This document shows, one piece after another, positions 1 through 11,280 of a stretch of 37,343 bases of DNA (within the stretch, counting starts at the first letter, position 1; the number at the start of each line of letters is the position of its first letter). The notes under the pieces were generated by a model, which searched no databases, was not told where the DNA came from, and saw nothing but the letters and a program-made list of their open reading frames with translations. The stretch is from Nitrospiraceae bacterium (GTDB taxonomy: Bacteria; Nitrospirota; Nitrospiria; Nitrospirales; Nitrospiraceae): the NCBI GenBank assembly GCA_900299325.1, contig OMJK01000178.1, positions 1-37,343 on the forward strand, given 5' to 3'. The position numbers and the translations under genes were made by a program.

Positions 1-1388
1 CCAAGCTTGGCGTTCAGCATGCGGAGCAGATCCGCGGCGATCTCCTGTTCGAAGGGCCGCAGCGGCAGTGCCTTGATCCATGCGGCGGTTTCTTCCACGG
101 TCAGCTCGGCGACCTGGTGAATGTCCCGTCCGGCAATCTTCACGTAGCGCGCGTCCGGTTTCAGGCGGCTGCCGCGGCAGGCGGGACATTCAAAGGGCGT
201 GCGGTAGCGGCTGAGCAGGACGCGGACGTGCAGCTTGTACCGTTTGCCTTCCAGGTACTCGAAGAACTCGTTGACGCCTTCGAACGTCTTGTCGCCGTCC
301 CACAACAACTGTTGCGTCTCTTTCGGCAACAACCTGAAAGGGGCGGCGAGGTCCACGCCCTGCCGTTTCAGGGCCAGCAGCATCTGCTTCTGCCACCAGT
401 CGCCGCTGGGCTTGCTCCAGGGTTCGATTGCGCCCTGTACGAGCGACTTGTTGTGATCGGGGACGACCAACTCCGGATCGTAGCGCAGCACGTTGCCGAA
501 GCCTTTGCATTCCGGGCAGGCGCCGACCGGGTGATTGAACGAAAACAGAATAGGACGCAGCGGCTCGAACGTGCGGCCGCAGCCCGGACAGGCATAGCCG
601 GTATGGTAGGACTGGAGGCCGTGGCCGATGACGTCGGCGGCGCAGCGGCCGTCTCCCTCGCGAAACGCTGTTTCGATCGCTTCGACGAGCCGCGACCGGT
701 CGCTGTCGCGGATGATGAGGCGGTCGAGGACGACCGACAGCGATCGGTGCCGATGCAGTGGAGGATGCGCGGTCTCCTGCAACTCGATCACGTCGCCGCC
801 CGCGTTGACTCTGGTGAAGCCACGCGTCAGCAGCGATTGCACGAAAGCCGGTTCCGCCTTTGCCGACGGAGTCGCGACGGGAAACAGGATCATCGCCCGC
901 GCGTCGGGATAGCGCGCCAGCAGATCGTCAGCGACGCCGGCGGGGTGGAACGCGCGGGCCTCCTGCCGGCAGTCCGGGCAGGTGGGCCGGCCGATTTTGG
1001 CGAACAGCAGGCGCAGCAGATCGGCGATCTCGGTGGCCGTGCCGACTGTGGAACGGGCCGTGCGGACCTGGTTTTTTTGCTCGATGGCGATCGCCGGGCG
1101 GACGTTCAGAATCCGGTCGACGTCGGGCCGGGCGACTTTCTCCAGAAACATGCGGGCGTAGGTGGAGAGCGATTCGACATAGCGCCACTGGCCTTCGGCG
1201 AACAGCGTGTCGAAGGCGAGCGAGGACTTGCCCGATCCCGAGAGGCCGGTAATGGCCGTCACCCGGTTGTGGGGAATGCGGAGCGACAGGTTTTTCAGGT
1301 TGTTCTGGCGCGCGCCTTCGACGATCAGGTCGCCGGACGAACCGGTGGCCAGAGGGGTGGGTTCCGCGGCGGGAGTCGGATGAGCCAT
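1..1388 (-). CDS. uvrA: Excinuclease ABC subunit A (UvrA), N-terminal part, truncated by the left window edge
   Basis: Reverse-strand reading from ATG at 1388: MAHPTPAAEPTPLATGSSGDLI...NLKNLSLRIPHNRVTAITGLSGSGKSSLAFDTLFAEGQWRYVESLSTYARMFL; Walker A plus UvrA zinc-finger region (YACPGCGRTFEPLRPILFSFNHPVGACPECKGFG). Missing from the ORF track because there is no stop in the window. Confidence 0.96.
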   Translation of the reverse strand, partial: MAHPTPAAEPTPLATGSSGDLIVEGARQNNLKNLSLRIPHNRVTAITGLSGSGKSSLAFDTLFAEGQWRYVESLSTYARMFLEKVARPDVDRILNVRPAIAIEQKNQVRTARSTVGTATEIADLLRLLFAKIGRPTCPDCRQEARAFHPAGVADDLLARYPDARAMILFPVATPSAKAEPAFVQSLLTRGFTRVNAGGDVIELQETAHPPLHRHRSLSVVLDRLIIRDSDRSRLVEAIETAFREGDGRCAADVIGHGLQSYHTGYACPGCGRTFEPLRPILFSFNHPVGACPECKGFGNVLRYDPELVVPDHNKSLVQGAIEPWSKPSGDWWQKQMLLALKRQGVDLAAPFRLLPKETQQLLWDGDKTFEGVNEFFEYLEGKRYKLHVRVLLSRYRTPFECPACRGSRLKPDARYVKIAGRDIHQVAELTVEETAAWIKALPLRPFEQEIAADLLRMLNAKL

Positions 1389-1500
1389 AAATGGGCCATG
1401 CTAGCAAGCCGCATCTGCCGCATCAACGGTGATTTCAGGGAAAGGGCTTGGCGAATTCTCGTCCGGATGAGAGGATGGGCCTGTTCTGCATACCGGTCGA

Positions 1501-2079
1501 ATGGGAGCGGCTCTAGTGTCGTCCTTGTATCTGCATCTCGGTCGCCAGCTGGCGCAGCTGTTAGGCGCCAAACTTCAGGACGCCTCGGCCGAGGCGCTGC
1601 GGGATCTGGCGCGGGCGTACGATCCCTCGGCTACCGACGCGCGCATCAACGCCGAAGTGTTTCTCCTCCACAAATATCTGCTGGTGCAGGCCTGCGTCGG
1701 CGCGTTCCCCGAATCGGAAGCCGAGCAGGTGGTGGCCGGGTTCTTTGCCGCGCTGAACGAACGGGCCGACGGGCTGGAATTCGGATCGGAACGCCAGGTG
1801 GCGATGGAGCAGATGTGGCGGCTGCGGGCCGGGGAGTTCGACCGGCCGTTTGCGAAGGACCGCGAGCAGTTTCTCGACGAAACGTCCGGTGCGCTCCACT
1901 GGAAGCACACCATCGATCAATTCTGCCAGAACATCCGCCAGCTCGAGCGGCCTCCCGACATCTGGTCGGGCACCGGCGGTCCCTCTCATCAAGCCAGCCG
2001 GTCCGTGACCGACATCCTCGACAAGATGCTCCATGCGGTCGGCGAGCTGAATCGGCTTAATTTCTCCAAGCCCGCGTAG
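1501..2079 (+). CDS. Conserved hypothetical protein, 192 aa
   Basis: Intact ORF downstream of divergent uvrA; no family recognised. Confidence 0.6.
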   Translation: MGAALVSSLYLHLGRQLAQLLGAKLQDASAEALRDLARAYDPSATDARINAEVFLLHKYLLVQACVGAFPESEAEQVVAGFFAALNERADGLEFGSERQVAMEQMWRLRAGEFDRPFAKDREQFLDETSGALHWKHTIDQFCQNIRQLERPPDIWSGTGGPSHQASRSVTDILDKMLHAVGELNRLNFSKPA

Positions 2080-2157
2080 CAGGCTGTTGAAAAAGCCTCC
2101 CAGCGAAACCCGCGTGACGCGTGATGGGTGATGCGCAGGGAAGCTTTTCGTCGACGG

Positions 2158-2496
2158 TTACCGCAAAGCCAGTTTCAGCAGCCCCACGCACCCCATATAG
2201 AGCGCGAGTGAGCCGAGCATCGCCGGCCAGAAGCCGAAGCGCGGCACGCCGGCGACCATGGCGGTGACGTAGACGATCCACGGCGGGACGAACCACAGCA
2301 GATGTTTGGCGTACCCGACGATGGCGTCGCTGCCGCCGTTCAGGTACATCAGCACGAACGTTGCGCCGGTGATGGCGGGAAACGTGCTGGCGAAGGCGGC
2401 CAGAAACGATTTGCCCTGCGAGCCCAGATACGTCGAGAGGCTCACGATCGTGCCGCCCAGGAGAAAGTAGATGGCATATTTCACGATGTCGTTCAC
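2158..2496 (-). CDS. Small multi-pass membrane protein (DUF3147-like)
   Basis: 112 aa, about 4 hydrophobic helices (MNDIVKYAIYFLLGGTIVSLSTYLGSQGKSFLAAFASTFPAI...); upstream AGGAGGACCAC on the minus strand resembles an RBS. Confidence 0.6.
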   Translation of the reverse strand: MNDIVKYAIYFLLGGTIVSLSTYLGSQGKSFLAAFASTFPAITGATFVLMYLNGGSDAIVGYAKHLLWFVPPWIVYVTAMVAGVPRFGFWPAMLGSLALYMGCVGLLKLALR

Positions 2497-2532
2497 GGTG
2501 GTCCTCCTCGAATGAACAACGAATGGTCGGTG

Positions 2533-3219
2533 CTACGGTAGCAACACCGAGCGGACGGCGCAATACATGACGATCACCTCGACGGCGTGCGCCACGATTG
2601 TGAGATAGAGATTGCGGGTGTGGAGCCACAGCAGGCCCCAGACCAGGCCGTCCCACACGGCGATCCAGTGCAGATGCCGGAACGTGGAGACCATGAAGGG
2701 ATCGCATGCAAAGGTCAGGGCGCTGAGTAGCAGGGCAAGAGGCGAGTGGCGAGCGGCGAAAGGGTTCTTCAAGCATCGGGATTCGAGGACCGCCAGGCGT
2801 CCGAGCAGGAAGCCGCGGAAGTTCACTTCCACGAACCAGGCGATGGCGCAGATGAACCAGGGGACCATGACGAGGAATGGAAGCTGCGCATGCGGGGTGG
2901 TGTTCAGAAACGCGATGTCGTAGCCGAGTGCCGGCGTCAGAATCAGGATGACCGCCGTATTCAGCCCGCCCAGCAGCAGCCCTGTCAGCAGGCCCGACCG
3001 CAATCCCTGCGGAAGGCCCCGCGGAGACAGCCCGAGCCGATCAACGACGCCGTCGTTGTGTGCCGCCCATCGCGCCAGGGCCAGATAGGCGATGACCTGC
3101 GGCGCGAATTGAATCGCGGTTGCATCTTGAAGGGAAACGGGGAGGGCGTAGTAGCCGGCCGTGGCGGCAAGGGGGAGCAGCGCCAATGCCGCGCCCCGTT
3201 CTTCGGCGGCCGCCGTCAT
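2533..3219 (-). CDS. CPBP-like (CAAX/Rce1-type) intramembrane protein, possibly catalytically degenerate
   Basis: Multi-pass protein with WFVEVNFRGFLLGRL and a C-terminal HLHWIAVWDGLVWGLLWLHTRNLYLTIVAHAVEV block typical of CPBP architecture. Confidence 0.6.
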   Translation of the reverse strand: MTAAAEERGAALALLPLAATAGYYALPVSLQDATAIQFAPQVIAYLALARWAAHNDGVVDRLGLSPRGLPQGLRSGLLTGLLLGGLNTAVILILTPALGYDIAFLNTTPHAQLPFLVMVPWFICAIAWFVEVNFRGFLLGRLAVLESRCLKNPFAARHSPLALLLSALTFACDPFMVSTFRHLHWIAVWDGLVWGLLWLHTRNLYLTIVAHAVEVIVMYCAVRSVLLP

Positions 3220-4781
3220 TACTGGAGTTGGAGGTTGTACCGGTCCAGCGTGGTGGCTTTGTGGCGGGCCAGATTCGAGAGCGACTTGTTGTAGTCCAGG
3301 ATTGCCCGCAGTTCGTTGCCCTGCGCGGTGGCCAGATCCCGCTGGAAGTCCAGCACGAAGCGCGTGGTGCTCAGGCCGACTTTCAAGCGTTCCTGTTCGG
3401 CCTGCAACTGTTTCTCCGCCATGATGCGCGCGGAGCGCGTGGTCTCGATACGCTTGAAGTCGGTTTGCACGCGACGCACCGCCTCGCGGACGCCCACGAT
3501 GATCTGCTGGCGCACGCTCGCGAGCGAGGCCTCCGCGTTCTTGGCTTCGAGCTGGCGCTTATTATAGGTGCTGATGGCCGACCGGTTGCCCAGCGGATAG
3601 CTCAAGACCAGCCCAGCGCCATAGTTGTAGAAATCGCCGCTGAAGTTCCGGCTGACTGATTGGCCATAGTCTCCGCCGAGGCCGGCCAATCCCATCGTGC
3701 CCTGGAACGACAAGGTCGGGAGCAGCTGGTTCTTGGCGAATTTGCTGTTGATGTCGCTCGTCTCGGCGTTCTTTTTGGCCTGCACGATCTCCGGCCGCTG
3801 CTCGATGGCCGTGTCGATCGCTTCCTGCAGGCTGATCGGCGCCAATACCGTGACTGGTTGATCGCTGGGGGTCACCCGGAGGTCGTGCCGCAGTTCGTCT
3901 TCGCTCGGGTTGAGCAGCCGGCGCAAGAGATCTTCCTGATCGCGGATCGCTTTTTCGGCGACGAGGACCTGCTCGACCCGCGACGCGACCGCCGCTTCCG
4001 CCTGCAGGACGTCGACGATAGACATGACGCCGGCCTTGGCCTTCGCCCGGTTGCTCGCCAGCAGTTCTTCCGCCGCCTTCATGGCGGCCTGCGCCACTTT
4101 CAAATTTTCGTTCGCGAACACCAGTTCCCAATAGCTCTGCTCGACCGTCGCAATAACAGTGAGCACGCGGTCGCGGAACACGTGCTGCTCGACATCGGCG
4201 TTGTTCTGGGCGATCTTGATGAAGGTCTTGGTGACTTCGAAGCCGGCGTTCCGCAGCAGCGGCTGGGTGAGTGTGAGCGCCAGCCCGCCCGTATAGGCCG
4301 GGTTGTACAGGAAGCCGCTGGCGACCTCCGGGTTCACGTTAGTGCGCGCCGGGCTGTAGTTCAGGTCGACGTTGCCGCCGGTCGGCAGGTTTTGCGTGGC
4401 GTCGACGGTGACGGACGTTGTGCGCTGATCGAAGACCTGGATGCCCGTGAGAGTATTTCCGGTTCCGCCGAACACCGGACGGTTGAGCGGGTTGACGGTG
4501 CGGTTGTACTGACTGTTCAAGCTCAACGTCGGATCGAATTTGGCCTGTTCGACGGTGATGTCGGCCAGCCGGCTCTCTTTGGTCTGGCGGCTGATCGAGA
4601 TATCCAGATTATTTTGCAACGCCCGCAGGGCGGCATCGGCCAGCGAGAGCGTCTCCCTTAGCTCCACGGTCTGAACGGGCTTCACGGGATCCTGTCCGCC
4701 GGACAGAGCGGGGACGGAGAGCGTCACCGCTACAGCGGCGATCACTGTGCGCATCATCGACGAGCAGGGACGGGTGCGCAT
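3219..4781 (-). CDS. TolC-family outer membrane efflux protein
   Basis: MRTRPCSSMMRTVIAAVAVTLSVPALS signal peptide, paired coiled-coil repeats (LSLADAALRALQNNLDISISRQ..., ISLQEAIDTAIEQRPEIVQAKKNAE). GGAGG lies 7 nt upstream of the chosen ATG; the ORF extends to 4844. Confidence 0.85.
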   Translation of the reverse strand: MRTRPCSSMMRTVIAAVAVTLSVPALSGGQDPVKPVQTVELRETLSLADAALRALQNNLDISISRQTKESRLADITVEQAKFDPTLSLNSQYNRTVNPLNRPVFGGTGNTLTGIQVFDQRTTSVTVDATQNLPTGGNVDLNYSPARTNVNPEVASGFLYNPAYTGGLALTLTQPLLRNAGFEVTKTFIKIAQNNADVEQHVFRDRVLTVIATVEQSYWELVFANENLKVAQAAMKAAEELLASNRAKAKAGVMSIVDVLQAEAAVASRVEQVLVAEKAIRDQEDLLRRLLNPSEDELRHDLRVTPSDQPVTVLAPISLQEAIDTAIEQRPEIVQAKKNAETSDINSKFAKNQLLPTLSFQGTMGLAGLGGDYGQSVSRNFSGDFYNYGAGLVLSYPLGNRSAISTYNKRQLEAKNAEASLASVRQQIIVGVREAVRRVQTDFKRIETTRSARIMAEKQLQAEQERLKVGLSTTRFVLDFQRDLATAQGNELRAILDYNKSLSNLARHKATTLDRYNLQLQ

Positions 4782-4794
4782 ACAGCCTCCTTGA

Positions 4795-4844
4795 TCGACA
4801 GCCTCGATAGGAGCATAGTATACTTGTTTCACGGTCATTGTCAT
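4795..4844. promoter_or_regulatory. Candidate bidirectional promoter with shared palindromic -10 (AGTATACT)
   Basis: Plus: TCGACA (4795-4800)-N18-TATACT (4819-4824). Minus: ATGACA (4844-4839)-N16-TATACT (4822-4817). Flanked by divergent ORFs. Confidence 0.55.
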
Positions 4845-5280
4845 GAATCAATTCATCCTCAGCAAGTGCCGTTCTTTCAGAATCGGGCGCACGCTCGTGG
4901 CGGGCGGTGTGCTGGTTCTGCTGTTGGGGGTGTTGCCGCCCGCGCCGGCCGAAGCGCAGACGATCACGAGTGTGCGATCGTTCGACGGCGGCGTGGCCCC
5001 GCTGTTCAATCTTACCGGACCGGGCAATCTTTATCTCGATAACCAGGGCACGCAGGGGTTTCTCTACACGCCGGCGCAAAACTTCCAGTCGTACAGTTTT
5101 CGGAATCCCACCACCGGCCAGGCGTGGAGCGGAGCGTTGACGACGCTGGGTCCGCAACTGTCCATCGGCCTCATTCAGGGCGCCAACCAGACCGGCTCGC
5201 CGCTCGTGCTGCCCGCTCCGCCGCGGCAATCACCGGCGCTTCTTCCCATCGAGTCGACACTCCTCGACGAGGTTCCGTAA
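4843..5280 (+). CDS. Secreted hypothetical protein with signal peptide
   Basis: MNQFILSKCRSFRIGRTLVAGGVLVLLLGVLPPAPAEAQ then a soluble 100-aa domain; divergent from the TolC-family gene. Confidence 0.6.
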   Translation: MNQFILSKCRSFRIGRTLVAGGVLVLLLGVLPPAPAEAQTITSVRSFDGGVAPLFNLTGPGNLYLDNQGTQGFLYTPAQNFQSYSFRNPTTGQAWSGALTTLGPQLSIGLIQGANQTGSPLVLPAPPRQSPALLPIESTLLDEVP

Positions 5281-5289
5281 GCCTGAAAG

Positions 5290-6801
5290 TTAGTTTGCCA
5301 GCTGCCAGATCAGTGCGAGGGCAAACTGCGCGGCGGATCTGAGGATGGCGGGGTCCATCGTGTCCGCGCTGTCGGTCGGCTGGTGGAAATGGGGATGCAC
5401 GCCGCCGCTGACGATCGTGACCGTCGGTACGCCGGCTTCTTTGAACGGCACATGATCGCCGCCGGGGAAGAATCCAAAGAGATCGAGTTTATCCGCAAGG
5501 CCTGATGCACGTCCCGCCTCCTGCGCCGGCTGCTTATCGAGTCCCGTGATGCCGACGGTCAACCGTCCGTTGCCGATGCCGGCGTGATCGATGTTGATCA
5601 TCGCGGCGGTCGATGTCAGCGGGGCGGGCGGACGGGAAACGTACAGCCGCGATCCGAGCAAATCTTTTTCCTCTCCGCTGAACGACACGAACACAATCGT
5701 CCGTGCCGGGCGCCATCCGCTTTTCGCCAGGACCCGGCTCACCTCCAGGACAACGGCGGTGCCGGAGGCGTTATCGTCGGCGCCGGGAAACAGCAGGCCG
5801 GCGGTTCGGCCTAAATGATCCCGATGGGCGCCCACCACAATCGTGTCCGGACCGGTTCCGGGAATCAGCGCGAGCGCGTTCGTCAGGAGTCCGTCCTGAG
5901 CCGTAGTCTTCCAGCGCAGCAGCGCATAGGCATCCGTGCGCACCGATCGTGCAGTTGAAGTACTGTTTAAGTGCTCCTGCAATTCGCGCAACCGTCCCGA
6001 TTGCGCGCCGTCGCGTCCGGCCAGGATGGCCGCGGCCAACGGTGTGCTGATCCAGGCGCCGGGAAGGGCGTCGGCCATCGGCATCTGGGCGTAGAAAGCG
6101 CTGGGGATGCCGGTCAAGCCGCGGCGCAGTTCATACGCATTCAACACAGGACCTGCGGCGGTGAGATAGGCGAGCGCGCCGTGTGCCCGCGCCAACCGGA
6201 CCTTGTCCGCATGGCTGAGCGAGGCTGTCGCGTGATCCGGTTTGCCCCGGAGAAAGAGGACCACCGCGTTGCCGGCGTCGATACCCGCATAGTCCTCTGC
6301 GGTTCCGTAGCCGACAAAGAAGATGGGCGCTTGCACGTCGACCGAGGGTGCATCGAGGATGGGCAGATACTCGGCACCCAGCTGGGTGGCATGCAGGCCG
6401 TCCGCCGGGCCGATTCGCAGGACGGGATCCGGATCGATCCTGGGGGCCGAGAGGACCGAGGTCATGAGGCCGGCGGCGCCAAGGTGCGAGATGCCTTTCC
6501 CTGTCACCCGGTCGATGATGGCCGCCGGCGACAGGCCGGATGTGCGGAACTGTTCGGCCACCCAGGTTGCGGACCGGAGATCGTCTTCGGTGCCGGCTTG
6601 CCGTCCGCGAAACTCCGGGCCGCTTAAGGTACGAATGTCGGCCAGCATCCGGTCGGTCGACACGGCGGCGAGGGCGTCGGCCAAGACGTTCTCGTTTTGC
6701 GGCGCGGACAGAGCTGTGTTCAGTCCTTCCAAGAGGAGGCCGATGAAGAGAATCAGAACGGGGAGTGCGTACATTCGATGAGAGAGGCTAGTAGTCTGCA
6801 T
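5290..6801 (-). CDS. M28-family zinc peptidase (secreted aminopeptidase-like)
   Basis: GAHRDHLG, PGADDNASGTA, FSGEEKDLLGS, INIDHAG, GGVHPHFHQPTDSADTMD match the M28 metal-binding/catalytic pattern. Confidence 0.9.
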   Translation of the reverse strand: MQTTSLSHRMYALPVLILFIGLLLEGLNTALSAPQNENVLADALAAVSTDRMLADIRTLSGPEFRGRQAGTEDDLRSATWVAEQFRTSGLSPAAIIDRVTGKGISHLGAAGLMTSVLSAPRIDPDPVLRIGPADGLHATQLGAEYLPILDAPSVDVQAPIFFVGYGTAEDYAGIDAGNAVVLFLRGKPDHATASLSHADKVRLARAHGALAYLTAAGPVLNAYELRRGLTGIPSAFYAQMPMADALPGAWISTPLAAAILAGRDGAQSGRLRELQEHLNSTSTARSVRTDAYALLRWKTTAQDGLLTNALALIPGTGPDTIVVGAHRDHLGRTAGLLFPGADDNASGTAVVLEVSRVLAKSGWRPARTIVFVSFSGEEKDLLGSRLYVSRPPAPLTSTAAMINIDHAGIGNGRLTVGITGLDKQPAQEAGRASGLADKLDLFGFFPGGDHVPFKEAGVPTVTIVSGGVHPHFHQPTDSADTMDPAILRSAAQFALALIWQLAN

Positions 6802-6937
6802 CGCAGCAATACGCCGGCGTGCGTTGTGAGTGGATGGCGAACTGTCAGACTATAGCATAGGATGCCAGTAGGGGTTTGGCGGAGGCTCTTTTCTTTTAGC
6901 GGAGCACAACGGTATCATAGGCGCACGGAGGCGAACG

Positions 6938-7201
6938 GTGTCGGCAGGCGGGTCAGGGCACGGCATTTACGATCATCTCTATAAGCGGTTTTTCGAGAAC
7001 CGCGATCGCCATCAGGGTTACGAGTTTCAGCATGCGCCGGGGGGCAGTGTGGCGCCGCCGACGGTGTCGTTCGGTCAGAAGCTGCGGTGGTGGACATGGG
7101 ATCGGTGGCAGCGCCGCAAAAAGATTCTCGCCGAGCGCGACCGGCTGCAAGCGGACATTCTCCGCATCAAACAGAGTTCCAGTCCGAACAAGCCTCAGTG
7201 A
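6938..7201 (+). CDS. Hypothetical protein, 87 aa (GTG start)
   Basis: ORF MSAGGSGHGIYDHLYKRFFENRDRHQGYEFQHAPGG..., basic coiled C-terminus. Confidence 0.45.
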   Translation: MSAGGSGHGIYDHLYKRFFENRDRHQGYEFQHAPGGSVAPPTVSFGQKLRWWTWDRWQRRKKILAERDRLQADILRIKQSSSPNKPQ

Positions 7202-7221
7202 ACCAGCGGAAAGGTCGTTCG

Positions 7222-8010
7222 ATGATGCGCGCTATCCAAGGGGATCGCCAGATGAGGCCTATCGTATCCGTCATAGCGTTGCCGCTGATTGTCGGCAGCC
7301 TCCTGATGACGGCCAGTGCGGCATCGGCCGTGCAGCGGGAGACGCAGGAGGAAAAGGAAACGAACTACAAGCGGCAGCAGCAGGGCGGGCTGTTTCAGAA
7401 GTGGACGTTTGATCAGGACAAGCCGAACGAGGTTCCGGCAGGATTCGCCGGGCTGTCCTCGAACAGCCAACAAGCCACGTGGACGATACAGCCGGATGCC
7501 ACTGCGCCGTCGAGTCCGAATGCGGTTACGGCATCGGCATCGTGCGAGGCCGGGCCCTGCTACCGGTTGTTGATCGCACAGGGGCTGAATTACGAGTACC
7601 CGGACTTGACGGTCCGGTTCCGGGTGACCGATGGAAAGCCGGCGTCCGGCGGGATGGTCTTCGGGGTGAAGGACGCCGGGAATTTCTATGCGGCCGTCGT
7701 GGACGTCGCCGGAAAATTCGCGCAGGTGGTGCGGGTGGTCGACGGGCAGGAGACGGTCCTGGGGCAGGCGCCGGTCAAACTGAAGCCGGTCGACTGGCAT
7801 ACGCTGCGGGTGCAACGGAATACGATCATCAGCAAGGATTTTATCGAGACCTTCGTCGACGGCGTGCTGGTGCTGTCGGTGGAAGATCAGACGCTCGGGC
7901 TCGGCCAGGTCGGGTTGCTGTTGACGGGGTCGTCCATGCTGGCGTTCGACAATTTTCATGCGGTGCCGCTGTTTTCGCACCGGCCGATGTCGCCCCCCGC
8001 GGCCTATTGA
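7222..8010 (+). CDS. Secreted protein with concanavalin/DUF1080-like beta-sandwich domain
   Basis: Signal peptide (MRPIVSVIALPLIVGSLLMTASAASA), then YPDLTVRFRV...GGMVFGVKDAGNFYAAVVDVAGKFAQVVRVVDG...DWHTLRVQRN...FVDGVLVLSVEDQTLGLGQVGLLL. Confidence 0.65.
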   Translation: MMRAIQGDRQMRPIVSVIALPLIVGSLLMTASAASAVQRETQEEKETNYKRQQQGGLFQKWTFDQDKPNEVPAGFAGLSSNSQQATWTIQPDATAPSSPNAVTASASCEAGPCYRLLIAQGLNYEYPDLTVRFRVTDGKPASGGMVFGVKDAGNFYAAVVDVAGKFAQVVRVVDGQETVLGQAPVKLKPVDWHTLRVQRNTIISKDFIETFVDGVLVLSVEDQTLGLGQVGLLLTGSSMLAFDNFHAVPLFSHRPMSPPAAY

Positions 8011-8266
8011 ATCCGGCCCGATGCAGGTTTTCGCTCTCTGCTTGCCTTTTTCCGCGAGGCTGCGATAGCATACACTTCCTTGACTGCGGAAGGCCTGGCA
8101 GTCCGGTATCGAACGTACAAGGCCTGAACGGTTGTTGTTTTGGGCGTGCCCGGGACCCGATCGGAAGCTAGAGCTAAGTCGCCGCTGTGTTGACGTCTTC
8201 GGCCCATTCCTTCCTCGTTTCGTTCTCGAGTCCAGGACAACACCATTTTCTCAAAGGAGGAACCCA

Positions 8267-8569
8267 ATGGGTTCGAAGATTTACGTGGGTGGATTGCCGT
8301 ATTCAACGACCGAGCAGCAGCTGAGCGATCTGTTCGCTGCGCACGGGTCTGTCGCATCGGCGCGGATTATCACGGACAAGTTCACGGGCCAGTCCCGTGG
8401 ATTCGGTTTCGTGGAAATGTCGTCCGATTCCGAAGCGCAGACGGCGATTACCGCGTTGAACGGCACGCAGTTAGGCGGCCGGACGCTGACGGTAAATGAG
8501 GCGCGTCCTCAAGAGCCACGTTCCGGTGGCGGAGGCCGTGGTGGATTCGGTGGAGGCGGCCGGCGGTAA
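8267..8569 (+). CDS. RRM-domain RNA-binding protein, glycine/arginine-rich tail
   Basis: MGSKIYVGGLPYSTTEQQLSDLF...RGFGFVEM (RNP1/RNP2) and GGGGRGGFGGGGRR tail; strong AAAGGAGG RBS. Confidence 0.95.
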   Translation: MGSKIYVGGLPYSTTEQQLSDLFAAHGSVASARIITDKFTGQSRGFGFVEMSSDSEAQTAITALNGTQLGGRTLTVNEARPQEPRSGGGGRGGFGGGGRR

Positions 8570-8593
8570 GCCGCGCGCATTCCGCGTGTAACG

Positions 8594-8626
8594 AAGAGGG
8601 CTGCCGGAGTTTCCGGCAGCCCTCTT
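8594..8626 (+). terminator. Rho-independent-type terminator after the RRM gene
   Basis: Perfect 15-bp stem AAGAGGGCTGCCGGA-GTT-TCCGGCAGCCCTCTT followed by TCATTTTC. Confidence 0.85.
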
Positions 8627-8714
8627 TCATTTTCAGGATGCGGTCCGCACCTGAGGAGTCCGTTTCAGAGTAGTGCCGGTCGGGTGCCTTTGATAAGATC
8701 CCTCCGGAGTCTCC

Positions 8715-10712
<1,998 letters not shown>

Positions 10713-10731
10713 CGCACTCGTCCGGCGGCCA

Positions 10732-10992
10732 TTACATGTGCTTGTACATGAACACCCCGACGAACATGCCGAGCACGCTCAGCAGGTTGATTTTGAGGCT
10801 GAAGCCGATGGTGAGTTTGACCAGGACGAGGTCGATGGTCAGCGGCGGGTTGATGCCCGGCGTGAAATGCGTCGCGAAAACGTTCTGAATGGTCCCGTGC
10901 GGGGCCAACACGTGCAGGATTTCTCCAAGAATTCCGCCAAGTAGTCCACCGATGAGAATGAAGATGAGCAGGACCCAGGGGGATTTCCGCAC
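10732..10992 (-). CDS. DUF4321-like small membrane protein
   Basis: MRKSPWVLLIFILIGGLLGGILGEILHVLAP...LKINLLSVLGMFVGVFMYKHM. Confidence 0.7.
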   Translation of the reverse strand: MRKSPWVLLIFILIGGLLGGILGEILHVLAPHGTIQNVFATHFTPGINPPLTIDLVLVKLTIGFSLKINLLSVLGMFVGVFMYKHM

Positions 10993-11234
10993 GCTAGTTC
11001 CACGGCTCCTGTGGGATCGATGCAGGTGAAATCACTGGAGAAACCATATCGGAAGGTCCCCCGCATGTCAATAAAATCCAGGCCCGTTTCCCTTGACTTC
11101 ACCAGCCCCGGTTCATTACACTGCACGATACACTTTTGCTAGGTTTTTCGAGGCGATCGGAGATAGAGGAGCCTGCCCGACACTGCCTGTCTCGTGCGGC
11201 ACATGATGCACGGGCATCTGCACCGTTTCCGGCT

Positions 11235-11280
11235 CTGAAAATCCTCATCGTATTCCGGGGAATACGCCTCCGGTTTTCAG
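11235..11280 (+). other. Nested inverted repeat in the ffh leader
   Basis: Outer CTGAAAA (11235-11241)/TTTTCAG (11274-11280); inner CGTATTCC (11249-11256)-GG-GGAATACG (11259-11266). Confidence 0.6.

Noticed and set aside
117-2060. 647-aa plus-strand ORF
   Set aside because: Antisense to uvrA, then out of frame with the better 192-aa ORF at 1501-2079.
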